This document shows, piece by piece, positions 18,138-27,168 of a stretch of DNA of 64,000 nt. The position numbers and the translations under genes are program-made. A model generated the notes under the pieces. That model was not told where the DNA came from and made no database searches. It saw nothing but the letters and a program-made list of their open reading frames with translations. Positions within the stretch are counted from its first letter, which is position 1. Every line of letters starts with the position of its first letter. Origin of the DNA: CALBPI01 sp039033995 (GTDB lineage: Bacteria; Pseudomonadota; Gammaproteobacteria; Steroidobacterales; Woeseiaceae); NCBI GenBank assembly GCA_039033995.1, contig JBCCBP010000008.1, forward strand, positions 38,238 through 102,237, written 5' to 3'.

Positions 18138-20620
18138 GTCGCGTTTGGCGTTTTGCACTCAACGGCCTGCGACGTGAGCTACGCGCGGGCGAGTTGCTGG
18201 TATTGATGCTGGCGCTCGTCATTGCCGTCGGTTCCATCACCGCGATCAGCTTCCTGACCGACCGGATCGGGCGTGGTGTCGCGCAGCAAGCCACCGAAGT
18301 GCTGGCCGCCGATCTGCGTTTGCGCTCCGGGCGGCCTATGGATGCCGAGCGTTTAACCACCGCACGCGATGCCGGTCTGCAGGCAGCCAGCGCAATGAAT
18401 TTCCCGAGTGTTGTGTTTCGCGGCGAAGAGCGTGCACTGGTCAATTTGAAGGCCGTGTCGGACGGCTATCCGCTGCGCGGCGAGTTGCGCACGGCAGAAC
18501 GTTTATTCGGCGCGCCCGAGGTGACGACAACCATTCCGGCGCCCGGCCGCGTGTTCGCTGATGCGGCGCTGCTGGCACGACTCGGCGTGAATGTGGGTGA
18601 CCGCGTCGATGTCGGAGCGCTTTCTGTCGTCATCGATCGTGTGCTCGTCTATCGCCCGGATCAGTCGGCTGGATTCAGCGGTCTTGCACCGACCTTGCTG
18701 ATCAATATCACCGACATCCCGGCAAGCGGATTGCTGGCCGAGGGTAGCCGTGTCAGTTACACACAATTGTTTGCTGGTGATCAAAGCGCTATCGAGGATT
18801 TCACGGCGACACTAACAGACAAACTGCCGGATGGCGTGCGGCTGGAAAATCAGGCCGACGCCGGCAGTCAATTGTCCATCGCGATCGACCGGGCCGGCCG
18901 ATTCCTGTCACTCGCGTCGTTGGTCAGTCTGATTCTGGCGGCCGTCGCTGTGGCAATGGCAGCGCGTCGCTATGCTGAGCGCCGGCTCGACACAGCCGCA
19001 TTGATGAAGACCTTTGGCGCGCAGCAATCGTTCGTGCTGCAGGTCTCGATTGTGCACATCCTCGTGATTGGTGTGATCGCCAGCGCGATCGGGACGGCGT
19101 TGGGCTTTTTCGCCGAGCGCGGGTTGTCGGCCCTGTTGTCGGGTTGGTTGCGCGGAGATTTGCCGAAACCCGGCTGGACACCGGCGATACCGGGTGCAGT
19201 CACAGCGCTTGTCCTGCTCGCCGGTTTCGCACTGCCTTCGTTGTTGCAGTTGAAGCAGACACCACCGCTGCGAGTGCTGCGCCATGATCTGGCACCGCCA
19301 CCGCCGGGGATCTGGCTGACTTATGGTGCTGCCTTGCTCGCGATGGCGGCGCTCGTCTGGTGGGCGGTGCAAGATATTCAGTTGTTGCTGGTGATTATTC
19401 TTGGCACAGCGGCCACCGGCGCAGTGCTGTTTTTTGCCGGGCGCGTGTTGGTTAGTGTGTTGTCACGTTTTCGCAGTGGCGTGGGCGTATCGTGGCGTTA
19501 CGGCCTGGCGAATGTCTCGCGTCGAGGCGCTTCGAGCGCCATTCAGGTCGTTGCGTTTGGTCTCGGGTTGATGGTGTTGTTGTTGCTGACTCTGGTGCGC
19601 AATGACTTGCTGGCCGGCTGGCGTAGCACCATCGTTGACGGCGCGCCGAATCAGTTCCTGATCAATATCCAACCGGACGAGCGTGCATCGGTGCGCGAGC
19701 AGTTTGTTGACGCGGGTTGGGATGACATGACGTTTGTGCCGCTGGTGCGCGGGCGTATCACGGCGGTGAACGGCGAGGCAGCCAGCAACGACCCTGAGAC
19801 TCGGCGCGCTCGCACGGGACGGGAGCTCAACCTCACCTGGTCGGCCACATTGGACCCCAGTAACGAAGTCGTCGCGGGTGAATTCTGGCCCGAAGATTAC
19901 GCTGGTGAGCCGCTGGTATCGGTTGACGAAGACGTGGCTAAAGAAATGCAGCTGTCGATCGGTGACACACTCACGTTCGACTTTGCCGGCCAGCCATTGA
20001 CGGCACGTGTTACGAGTTTTCGTGCGATCGATTGGGAGTCGTTCCGGCCGAACTTCTTTATGGTGTTGAGCGCGCCTGGCATGCAGGCATTCCCGCAAAC
20101 GTACATCACGTCGCTGTTTGTGTCGGCAGATCAGAGCGATGTGCTGGTGCGGGTTGTGCGCGCGCACCCGTCGATCTCGGTCATCGACATCGATGCGGCG
20201 ATCGCCCGTGTTCGCTCGATCATCGATAAGGCGTCCTTGGCTGTGCAATACGTATTCCTCTTTACGCTGGCCGCGGGGCTCGTCGTGTTATTCGCCGCGA
20301 TCCAGTCGACGCTTGACGAGCGTCGTTACGAGAGCGCGTTGTTGCGCACGTTCGGCGCGACGCGACGCACTATTCTGTCGGGTATCCTGGCTGAGTTTTC
20401 TGCGCTTGGCCTGTTGGCGGGGCTGTGTGCAGCGACCGGCGCTAGCGTCATCGGCTGGGTTGCCGCGCGCGAATTGTTCGAACTGGAGATCGCCCTGAAT
20501 CCATGGCTGTGGCTCGCCGGTTTGCTGGCAGGCTGGCTGATGGTGGGTGTCAGCGGTACGCTGGCGGCGCGCTCGGCAGCCGAGACACCACCGGTGCAAA
20601 CGCTACGACGACTTTCCTGA
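18134..20620 (+). CDS. ybbP: ABC transporter permease, YbbP type with two FtsX domains
   Basis: An 828-residue inner-membrane permease. The ATG at 18134 overlaps the ATPase stop (ATGA); an in-frame ATG at 18080 lies inside the ATPase gene and is rejected. The architecture is one N-terminal helix, a large periplasmic domain, an FtsX-type three-helix domain around 270-410, a pair of extra helices, a second periplasmic domain, and a second FtsX domain at 720-820. Length and layout match YbbP (about 804). The last 18 bases overlap the convergent gene that ends at 20603. Confidence 0.9.
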   Translation: MSRVWRFALNGLRRELRAGELLVLMLALVIAVGSITAISFLTDRIGRGVAQQATEVLAADLRLRSGRPMDAERLTTARDAGLQAASAMNFPSVVFRGEERALVNLKAVSDGYPLRGELRTAERLFGAPEVTTTIPAPGRVFADAALLARLGVNVGDRVDVGALSVVIDRVLVYRPDQSAGFSGLAPTLLINITDIPASGLLAEGSRVSYTQLFAGDQSAIEDFTATLTDKLPDGVRLENQADAGSQLSIAIDRAGRFLSLASLVSLILAAVAVAMAARRYAERRLDTAALMKTFGAQQSFVLQVSIVHILVIGVIASAIGTALGFFAERGLSALLSGWLRGDLPKPGWTPAIPGAVTALVLLAGFALPSLLQLKQTPPLRVLRHDLAPPPPGIWLTYGAALLAMAALVWWAVQDIQLLLVIILGTAATGAVLFFAGRVLVSVLSRFRSGVGVSWRYGLANVSRRGASSAIQVVAFGLGLMVLLLLTLVRNDLLAGWRSTIVDGAPNQFLINIQPDERASVREQFVDAGWDDMTFVPLVRGRITAVNGEAASNDPETRRARTGRELNLTWSATLDPSNEVVAGEFWPEDYAGEPLVSVDEDVAKEMQLSIGDTLTFDFAGQPLTARVTSFRAIDWESFRPNFFMVLSAPGMQAFPQTYITSLFVSADQSDVLVRVVRAHPSISVIDIDAAIARVRSIIDKASLAVQYVFLFTLAAGLVVLFAAIQSTLDERRYESALLRTFGATRRTILSGILAEFSALGLLAGLCAATGASVIGWVAARELFELEIALNPWLWLAGLLAGWLMVGVSGTLAARSAAETPPVQTLRRLS

Positions 20621-21544
20621 GCGCTTTTCCTGCTTGGCTTTCTTGGCGGCGGCTTTGGCCGCTTTCTTCTCGGCCTTTTCGGCGTCTTTCTTGAGCTGCT
20701 TCTGGCTGGGCGGGTCGATCAACTGCTTGACCGATTTGAGTACGTTTACTTCGCCGGACTCGAGTAGTGTAGGGAATTGCTCCCGGCAGACGATCCATGT
20801 CGCACCGACAATAGAAAAATAAAAGGACAGCAACAGAAACGCGTAAGTCATCTGGTCGATAAAATCGCCGACCCAACCCGGGAACTGAATACCGAATACG
20901 CCGTCCATGATGGCGGAGATGATCCGGTCCATAATTTCGACCTCGAACATCATGAACGCCATAAACCACAGCACGGCCAGAAAGATAACCAGGTTCACGC
21001 CGAGCTCGATCAACGCCGCGACCCAGTCGCGACTAAACGACAACGCGGCGAGTGCAATCGTCAACGCAGCGGCGACGCTGCACGAACGGGCGAGTAGCTC
21101 GGCCACATAGCCGATCGAAATCCAAAAGGGCCCGTCTTCGATGGGTTCGACCGTTTGATTGATGACGTTGGTCACCAGCCCGATAACAACCAGTACGACG
21201 ATCGCCGGAATGACGCTCGCAGCCAGCCACGGAAAGTCGTCCGGCTTGGCCGTCTTGCCGTCGAACAGATAGCGTCGGAACAAGAACGCAAACACAGAAC
21301 TGACAGCCACTGCGGGCCAGTCGATGAAGTCTTTGCCGGAAAATGGCGGCGTGAACGTCTGAAACAGGAAGCCGCCGAGAATGCTGGCAGCGCTGAGTGC
21401 GAGGATCGTCGTGCGCGGTCGCTCGCCAAAGACCTGGCTCAACTGGTCGTCGTTGGGTGAGTCGTTGAACGCGCGCTGCAACGCGGGCGCCATGTCGTTG
21501 AAGCCGGTCCAGGCCACCTTGGCGAGGTGTGAAAGTTTAGCCAT
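20603..21544 (-). CDS. Uncharacterised polytopic membrane protein with lysine/alanine-rich tail
   Basis: A 313-residue protein with about six hydrophobic segments between residues 45 and 265 and no motif I recognise. The cytoplasmic C-terminal tail (about 275-313) is a highly basic helix of Lys-Ala-Lys repeats. The start overlaps the end of oxyR by eight bases, so it is the last gene of the four-gene operon and is probably translationally coupled to OxyR. Its 3' end overlaps the convergent ybbP gene. Function is unknown. Confidence 0.8.
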   Translation of the reverse strand: MAKLSHLAKVAWTGFNDMAPALQRAFNDSPNDDQLSQVFGERPRTTILALSAASILGGFLFQTFTPPFSGKDFIDWPAVAVSSVFAFLFRRYLFDGKTAKPDDFPWLAASVIPAIVVLVVIGLVTNVINQTVEPIEDGPFWISIGYVAELLARSCSVAAALTIALAALSFSRDWVAALIELGVNLVIFLAVLWFMAFMMFEVEIMDRIISAIMDGVFGIQFPGWVGDFIDQMTYAFLLLSFYFSIVGATWIVCREQFPTLLESGEVNVLKSVKQLIDPPSQKQLKKDAEKAEKKAAKAAAKKAKQEKRSGKSS

Positions 21545-22469
21545 CGCCGGAGTGTTGCGACAGGTGCGGAATGCAGCCAGAAATCGTCTCGCACACGCTG
21601 CGGATCAATGCATCGCGCGGATGACTGGCGCGCCAAACGCCGACGACGGTACGAACGGGCGCCGGCGATTTGAATGGGAGTGTGACAAGGCGCGTCTGTC
21701 GTGTATCGCGATCGATAATGGCGAGCTCCGGCAGCAACGTCACGCCGGCACCGCCTGCAACCATCTGGCGCAACGTCTCGAGACTGGTCGCACGGAATTC
21801 GTCCTCGTTGACATTGCCGGCCATCGTGCAGACTTCGAGCGCCTGGTCGCGCAAGCAGTGTCCGTCTTCGAGCAACAGAAAGTGCTCACCCGCCAGGTCG
21901 TCATGGGTGGCGAAGTCGCGGTCTGCAAGCGGATGGCTAGGATCGACCGCCAGACGAAACGGCTCATCGAACAGGTTCTGGCTTTCGCAGCCATTCAGAT
22001 CGAGCGGCAGCGCCAGGATGCCGAGATCGATATCGCCTTGTCGGATGCTCTGCATCAACGGGTCGGTCTGTACCTCGAGGTACAGGCATTTCAGGCGCTG
22101 AAAGTGTTCTGATAAACAAGGGGCCGCGTGCGGTAGCAAGTACGGTGCGAGGGTCGGGATTAACCCGACTCGCAGGCGACCCGCTTGCGGGTCCTGATGG
22201 GCTTCGGCGAGATCAGAAATGCTGCGTGCTTCGCGCAGTAGGTCTCGCGCGCGTGCCGCGATTGCCTCGCCGGTCTGCGTGAGCTGAATGCCTTTGTTGT
22301 GACGCTCAACCAACGTGACGCCGAGTTGCTCTTCGAGCTTCTTGATCTGTGTGCTGAGTGTCGGCTGCGTGACAAAACAGGCATCGGCGGCACGGCCAAA
22401 ATGACGGTGCTCATCAAGGGCCACCAAATAGCTCAGCATGCGAAGATTGAAGTGCAGATTGGCGCTCAC
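21537..22469 (-). CDS. oxyR: Hydrogen-peroxide-responsive LysR regulator OxyR
   Basis: A 310-residue LysR-type regulator. The N-terminal helix-turn-helix is at about 15-70. The effector domain contains the redox pair Cys205 and Cys214 in EDGHCLRDQALEVC, with the same nine-residue spacing as Cys199/Cys208 of E. coli OxyR. Peroxide oxidises this pair to a disulfide and switches on catalase and alkyl-hydroperoxide reductase genes. It overlaps the photolyase stop by four bases (ATGA) and the downstream membrane protein by eight, so it is embedded in an operon rather than standing alone. Confidence 0.93.
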   Translation of the reverse strand: MSANLHFNLRMLSYLVALDEHRHFGRAADACFVTQPTLSTQIKKLEEQLGVTLVERHNKGIQLTQTGEAIAARARDLLREARSISDLAEAHQDPQAGRLRVGLIPTLAPYLLPHAAPCLSEHFQRLKCLYLEVQTDPLMQSIRQGDIDLGILALPLDLNGCESQNLFDEPFRLAVDPSHPLADRDFATHDDLAGEHFLLLEDGHCLRDQALEVCTMAGNVNEDEFRATSLETLRQMVAGGAGVTLLPELAIIDRDTRQTRLVTLPFKSPAPVRTVVGVWRASHPRDALIRSVCETISGCIPHLSQHSGDG

Positions 22470-23908
22470 GAGGCTTCCTTCAGTGTCTGCAATGCATCGA
22501 GTGCTTCTTTGCGTGTCACAGACAGGTCAACAACAGGACGAGGATAATCCTTTCCTATCGCAAAGCCTATGTCGGCGGCGATGTCGCCAGGCAACTCCCA
22601 CGGTTTGTGCAGGAATTTGTCGGGCAGTCGGGCGAGTTCCGGGACATAAGTCCGGACGTAGTCGCCTTGCTTATCAAACTTTTCACCCTGCGTGATGGGA
22701 TTAAAGATCCGAAAATACGGCGCGGCATCCGCGCCACTGCCGGCGGCCCATTGCCAGCCCATACTATTGGCCGGCAGATCGGCATCGACCAGCGTATCCC
22801 AGAACCAGCGCGCACCATGCAGCCAGTGCGCGCGAATATTCTTGACCAGCAATGATGCGACGATCATGCGCACCCGATTGTGCATCCAGCCGGTTTGCCA
22901 CAACTGGCGCATGCCGGCGTCGACAATCGGAATACCGGTTCGGCCACGCTGCCACGCGTGGATCAACTCATCAGCATTCTCACGCCACGGAAACGCGGCG
23001 TACTTTGCGTTCATCGGTTGGTCACTCGTTTCCGGGTAGTGAAACAGTATGTGGTGCGAGAACTCGCGCCAGCCGAGCTCGGTTCGGTAGATCTTGCTAC
23101 CGTCGTCATCGGTGCCATGGCGCGCGACGATATCCTGATACAACGCGCGGGCAGAAATCTCTCCCCAATGCAGGTGCGGTGATAGCCGCGATACGCCTTC
23201 GACGCCGGGTACGTCGCGGCGCTCGTCGTAATGACGCACAGGCTCGGCAACAAAGGCCGCAGCACGTTCCGCTGCGCCTGCTTCACCCGGCGTCCATGTC
23301 GCCTCAAGACCGGCATCCCAGCGAATCTTGGGTAGCAAGTCGAGGCTGTCGATACCGTCGCTGGCCACACCGTCCACACCTTCGATCTGGTCCGGCACCG
23401 GCAGTGGTGTCGATAACGCCAATCGCTTTTGCGCTTCGCGCCAGAACGGTGTGAACACGCGGTACGGTGTTTCGGTTTTTGTCTTCACGTCCCACGGTTC
23501 GATCAACAGCGACCCATTGTGACTTTCGATAGCGACACCCGCTTCGGTGAGTTGCTGCTTAATCGCGGTGTCGCGCTGTATGGCAAACGGCTCGTAGAGC
23601 CGATTCCAGTACACAGCCGTCGCGCCCGTCTCGTCGATCAATTGCGTCAGTACCGACTGCGCGTCACCCTGACGTACAACGAGCGTCGCACCGCGATCGG
23701 CGATGGATTGGTCGAGCGCGGTCAGGCTGTGATGCAGCCACCAATCGCTGGCAGCGCCCTGGCGCCAGTGTTCGTCGCTATCGCGATCATCGATGAACAG
23801 CGGAATGATCGTTTCTGCCGAGTTCAATGCAGCGGTCAACGCCGGGTTGTCGGCCAGCCGCAGATCGCGGCGAAACCACACGATTGCGGTGAGGTGTTGG
23901 TCGGTCAT
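22466..23908 (-). CDS. phrB: Deoxyribodipyrimidine photolyase (class I CPD)
   Basis: A 480-residue light-driven flavoenzyme that splits cyclobutane pyrimidine dimers. The N-terminal antenna domain begins WFRRDLRLADNPAL. The FAD-binding C-terminal half shows GWREFSHHILFHYP, GIPIVDAGMRQL, GWMHNRVRMI and NSMGWQWAAGSGADAAPYFRIFNP, all strongly conserved in class I photolyases. Length matches the family (about 472). It overlaps the upstream dehydrogenase gene and downstream oxyR by four bases each. Confidence 0.94.
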   Translation of the reverse strand: MTDQHLTAIVWFRRDLRLADNPALTAALNSAETIIPLFIDDRDSDEHWRQGAASDWWLHHSLTALDQSIADRGATLVVRQGDAQSVLTQLIDETGATAVYWNRLYEPFAIQRDTAIKQQLTEAGVAIESHNGSLLIEPWDVKTKTETPYRVFTPFWREAQKRLALSTPLPVPDQIEGVDGVASDGIDSLDLLPKIRWDAGLEATWTPGEAGAAERAAAFVAEPVRHYDERRDVPGVEGVSRLSPHLHWGEISARALYQDIVARHGTDDDGSKIYRTELGWREFSHHILFHYPETSDQPMNAKYAAFPWRENADELIHAWQRGRTGIPIVDAGMRQLWQTGWMHNRVRMIVASLLVKNIRAHWLHGARWFWDTLVDADLPANSMGWQWAAGSGADAAPYFRIFNPITQGEKFDKQGDYVRTYVPELARLPDKFLHKPWELPGDIAADIGFAIGKDYPRPVVDLSVTRKEALDALQTLKEAS

Positions 23909-24867
23909 ACGGTGTCCTGATCCAGGCGGTTACTGCGCTCACCGTTCAGGAACGCGCGAAAATGGGCGGCGGTCTGATCGATGGCGCGCTGACGGGCTTC
24001 CACGGCGGCCCAGGCGATGTGCGGCGTGACGATCAGATTCGGAATGTCGTTGGCGAGCAGTGGGTTCGTGGGATCCGGCGGCTCCTTGTCGAGTACATCG
24101 ATGGCGGCGCCGCCGATCTGGCCAGAACGCAGGGCGTTGGCTAACGCTGCGGCATCGACGAGCCCGCCTCGTGCGGTGTTGATCAGCACACTGGTGGGTT
24201 TCATTGCTGCCAGCGTGTCGGCGTTGATCATGTTCGCCGTTTGCGGCGTCAGTGGGCAATGCAGGCTGACGACATCGGCTTGGGAGAGCAGCTCGGTCAA
24301 TGGCAATCGCGCGTCCGTCGGTGGTTGTCCGGCGCGTGCGGCGACGAGCACCCGCATGCCAAAAGCCTCGCCGATGCGGGCAACGGCCTGACCCAGCTCG
24401 CCATAGCCGACAATGCCGAGTATCAGGCTGCTTAGCTCCCGGATCGGGTGATCCAGCAGGCAAAAGTTGTCCTGACGTTGCCAGGCGCCGGCGCGGACGT
24501 CGCGGTCATACGCCGAGAGTTGATGGGTGAGGGACAGCAGCGTCGCAAAAACATGCTGCGCGACAGATTGCGTGCAATACGCGGTGATGTTCGTGACGGC
24601 GACCCCGTGCTCGGCTGCAGCGGCGAGATCGATGCCATCGCTGCCGGTGGCTGTCAGGCCGATGTATTTCAGCTTTGGGAGTGCCGCCAGCGTTGCAGCA
24701 TCAAAGCGGCATTTGTTGGTGAACACGGCGTCGAGGTCCTGGCAGCGCTCAAGTAACTCATTAGCCGAGGTCATGTCGTAACACTGATACTCGCCCGCGG
24801 CAGCCCGCAGCGCGGCATCATCGATGCCGCTGCCCAGGGTGGCGAAATCCAGAAACGCTGCCTGCAT
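23905..24867 (-). CDS. D-2-hydroxyacid dehydrogenase, glycerate/hydroxypyruvate type
   Basis: A 320-residue NAD(P)-dependent D-2-hydroxyacid dehydrogenase. I place the start at the ATG at 24867; the frame is open further upstream but that part overlaps the divergent gene and lacks conservation. The Rossmann motif is GIVGYGELGQA. The catalytic triad is visible as Arg in NTARGGLVD, Glu in DVLDKEPPD and His in VTPHIAWA. The family reduces hydroxypyruvate or glyoxylate (HprA) or similar; the exact substrate cannot be read. It is the first gene of the operon with phrB and oxyR, overlapping phrB by four bases. Confidence 0.88.
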   Translation of the reverse strand: MQAAFLDFATLGSGIDDAALRAAAGEYQCYDMTSANELLERCQDLDAVFTNKCRFDAATLAALPKLKYIGLTATGSDGIDLAAAAEHGVAVTNITAYCTQSVAQHVFATLLSLTHQLSAYDRDVRAGAWQRQDNFCLLDHPIRELSSLILGIVGYGELGQAVARIGEAFGMRVLVAARAGQPPTDARLPLTELLSQADVVSLHCPLTPQTANMINADTLAAMKPTSVLINTARGGLVDAAALANALRSGQIGGAAIDVLDKEPPDPTNPLLANDIPNLIVTPHIAWAAVEARQRAIDQTAAHFRAFLNGERSNRLDQDTV

Positions 24868-24946
24868 GAGAATCCTGTCCCGAGTAAACTCGTATTGTAA
24901 CGTGCGCACCGGATTGCGTGATGCCAAACCCCGTCGAGACAATGTG

Positions 24947-25432
24947 ATGACGAAGTTGCCCCGCCCATTCTGGGAGACGACGGCGCTCGCCGACATGAGT
25001 GATTCGCAATGGGAGTCGTTGTGTGATGGCTGTGGTTTGTGTTGTCTGCAGAAATTCGAGGACGAAGACACAGGCGAGGTTTACTATGCCGACGTCGCCT
25101 GCCGCTTGCTCGATATCGACGCCTGCCGCTGCACCGACTACGCGAACCGCAGCCAGCGCGTGGCCGACTGCGTGCGACTGACGCCGAAGGATCAGGCAAG
25201 TTTTTCGTGGTTGCCATTCAGCTGTGGCTATCGGCGTGTGGCGGAAGGTCGCGGTCTGGCGGATTGGCACCCGCTGGTGAGTGGCCGACCGGAGAGCGTG
25301 CACGAGGCGGGCATCTCGGTGCGCCACTTTGCGCGCTCCGAACGCGAGGTGGGCCCAGCCGACCCGGACGAGGCGCCCTTGATACAATGGCAGCTTATCG
25401 ACACCGACCAGACAGGGCCTGACCATGAGTGA
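24947..25432 (+). CDS. YcgN family cysteine-cluster protein
   Basis: A 161-residue protein of the YcgN/UPF0260 family. The start at 24947 matches the family N-terminus (FWETTALADMSDSQWE follows); an open extension upstream runs over the divergent dehydrogenase start. The N-terminal CDGCGLCC motif at about 28-35, with later Cys residues (ACRLLD, CRCTDY, ADCVRL and FSCGYR), suggests a bound metal cluster, probably Fe-S or zinc, as in the CxxxCxxCC family. Its role is not known. It overlaps the next gene by eight bases. Confidence 0.88.
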   Translation: MTKLPRPFWETTALADMSDSQWESLCDGCGLCCLQKFEDEDTGEVYYADVACRLLDIDACRCTDYANRSQRVADCVRLTPKDQASFSWLPFSCGYRRVAEGRGLADWHPLVSGRPESVHEAGISVRHFARSEREVGPADPDEAPLIQWQLIDTDQTGPDHE

Positions 25433-26096
25433 TGCTGCGTTTCAGCCACTGAACCAATACCGGCGCTACGACGAAGACGAGATGCTCGCGCGTTCCGAAG
25501 CGTTGTATGAAGACTTGAATCGTCGCCGCACTGTGCGCGACTTTTCCGATAAGCCCGTGCCGCGGTCGGTCATCGAGAATTGTCTGAAGGTCGCCAACAC
25601 CGCACCGAGCGGTGCCAACATGCAGCCGTGGCACTTTGCGGTCATCTCCAACCCGGAGGTAAAGCAGCGAGTGCGCGAAGCAGCGGAGGCGGAGGAACGT
25701 GAGTTCTACGGTCACCGTGCGTCGGACGAATGGCTGGAGGAGCTCAAGAAGTTCGGCACGGACGCCAATAAGCCGTTTCTGGAAACCGCGCCCTATCTCA
25801 TTGCCATCTTCATGCAGAAGTTTGCCGTCGATGAGGACGGCAACAAGACCAAGCATTACTACCCGCAGGAGTCTGTGGGCCTCGCCACCGGCATGCTGAT
25901 CGCGGCGTTACACCAGTGTGGGCTCGCTTCGCTGACGCATACGCCGAGCCCGATGGCTTTCTTGAACGAGATCTGTGGGCGCCCGAAACACGAGCGTGCG
26001 TATCTGTTGTTGGTGGTCGGGTATCCAGCCGATGACGCTCAGGTACCGGTAATCGAGCGGAAGCAGCTAAAGGACTTCGCGGCGTTCATTGAATAA
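25425..26096 (+). CDS. Nitroreductase-fold flavoprotein resembling iodotyrosine deiodinase
   Basis: A 223-residue FMN enzyme of the nitroreductase fold. RRRTVRDFSD near the N-terminus and NTAPSGANMQPWHF are FMN-binding segments. Compared from memory with human iodotyrosine deiodinase, the three residues that clamp the amino-acid zwitterion (Glu157, Tyr161, Lys182) align with Glu91, Tyr95 and Lys116 here. The surrounding wording (LKK..T...K..L.TAP, HYY.. S...G.L.AAL) also agrees. This suggests reductive dehalogenation of halotyrosines or a related substrate rather than generic nitro reduction. It is coupled to the YcgN-like gene upstream. Confidence 0.85.
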   Translation: MSDAAFQPLNQYRRYDEDEMLARSEALYEDLNRRRTVRDFSDKPVPRSVIENCLKVANTAPSGANMQPWHFAVISNPEVKQRVREAAEAEEREFYGHRASDEWLEELKKFGTDANKPFLETAPYLIAIFMQKFAVDEDGNKTKHYYPQESVGLATGMLIAALHQCGLASLTHTPSPMAFLNEICGRPKHERAYLLLVVGYPADDAQVPVIERKQLKDFAAFIE

Positions 26097-26190
26097 CTAA
26101 GTGCCGTGGATTGGCGATTCGGTTGTGGCGGGCAGCCGCTGATGGCCATATTGCGCCCGGAGCCGCCACGATAATCTGATATGCTATATG

Positions 26191-26206
26191 TGTATTTGAA
26201 AATACA
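26191..26206. promoter_or_regulatory. Palindrome upstream of the retropepsin-like gene
   Basis: TGTATTT (26191-26197) and AAATACA (26200-26206) form a perfect 7-bp inverted repeat separated by GA, in an AT-rich stretch that also holds TATGCTATAT. It lies 14 bases before the start codon at 26221, a position that fits an operator or promoter element. No regulator can be assigned. Confidence 0.45.
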
Positions 26207-26220
26207 TATATGGTAATAAA

Positions 26221-27168
26221 ATGAAAAACTTTCAGAATGCTGTGTACGTAATGATCGCCACGTCGTTCGCGGCGGCCACGTTTGTTGCGCTACCCGCCCA
26301 CGCCGGCGCTACACCATGGATCGACATTGAAGTGTCAAATGGGATGCTTGTGATTCCAAGCGAAGTTGGCGGCGTGAAGGGCCGTTCCATCATCGATACG
26401 GGTGCCTCAGGCAGCGCGATCAACGGTCGTTTTGTGAAGGCCAGGGATCTCGAGTTCAAGGATGGACGAGACATTCGCATTCAAGGTGTTGCCGAGGTGC
26501 AGGAGCGAACCACTTATCGCAGCGTCGATGCCATGCTGTTCGAGACGCCGCTGACGTTCAAGAACATCGTCGACCTTAATTTAGGCGCCCCAGATCTCCA
26601 GCTGTTAATTGGCGCAGACTTTTTGAGCGGCTACGTCATTCAGTTCGACTACCCCAATGAACGCATGCGACTGATCTCACGGGACAGTATCGAGCTCAAG
26701 AAGCTGAAGAACATTAAATCGAAGCGTAGCCGTGAATCTGGGTCGACCCTGGTCCAGCTAAAGCTGAACGGCAAAATCAAATCCTGGCTGACACTGGATA
26801 CCGGTGCTAACGGCGGCCTGGTGATCAGCCGGCAGCTGGCGCACCGGCTCGATTGGGTGGACCAGTTTGACACAGAGCTCGGCCGGGTCGGTGGCGTCAA
26901 CTCGACGGCTGTCATGGAGCACTTTCGTGTGCCCGCCGTCCAAATCGGGCCTTTCGAGATCGCTAACGCTGCCGTTTCCATTCCAGCAGAAAATGAAGAC
27001 ATGGCCATGTTCGATCGCAGCAGAGCCAGCGGATCTCGTTTGCGGGAACGTAGTGCGTCCGATGGCCTGCTTGGCTATGACATCCTGAAGCACTTCATCG
27101 TGACCGTCGATTACGGCAAAGGCTATGTACATCTGAGCCCGGGGGTGTCGGCACAAACATCCGAATAG
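26221..27168 (+). CDS. Exported protein with two retropepsin-like aspartyl protease domains
   Basis: A 315-residue protein with a signal peptide ending near AHAG (residue 28-29). Two halves each carry the aspartyl-protease active-site loop: IIDTGASGSAI with Asp59 and TLDTGANGGL with Asp193. Each half has a later hydrophobic GADFLSG or GYDILKHF segment typical of the clan AA retropepsin-like fold. The tandem layout could form an internal pseudodimer in one chain. It is predicted to be periplasmic. The substrate is unknown. The stop TAG is followed directly, in the same frame, by an RHS-like remnant. Confidence 0.82.
   Translation: MKNFQNAVYVMIATSFAAATFVALPAHAGATPWIDIEVSNGMLVIPSEVGGVKGRSIIDTGASGSAINGRFVKARDLEFKDGRDIRIQGVAEVQERTTYRSVDAMLFETPLTFKNIVDLNLGAPDLQLLIGADFLSGYVIQFDYPNERMRLISRDSIELKKLKNIKSKRSRESGSTLVQLKLNGKIKSWLTLDTGANGGLVISRQLAHRLDWVDQFDTELGRVGGVNSTAVMEHFRVPAVQIGPFEIANAAVSIPAENEDMAMFDRSRASGSRLRERSASDGLLGYDILKHFIVTVDYGKGYVHLSPGVSAQTSE

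Noticed and set aside
19463..20248. A 261-codon minus-strand open frame inside ybbP
   Set aside because: It has shadow composition rich in Arg and His, lies antisense to a conserved permease and has no family features.
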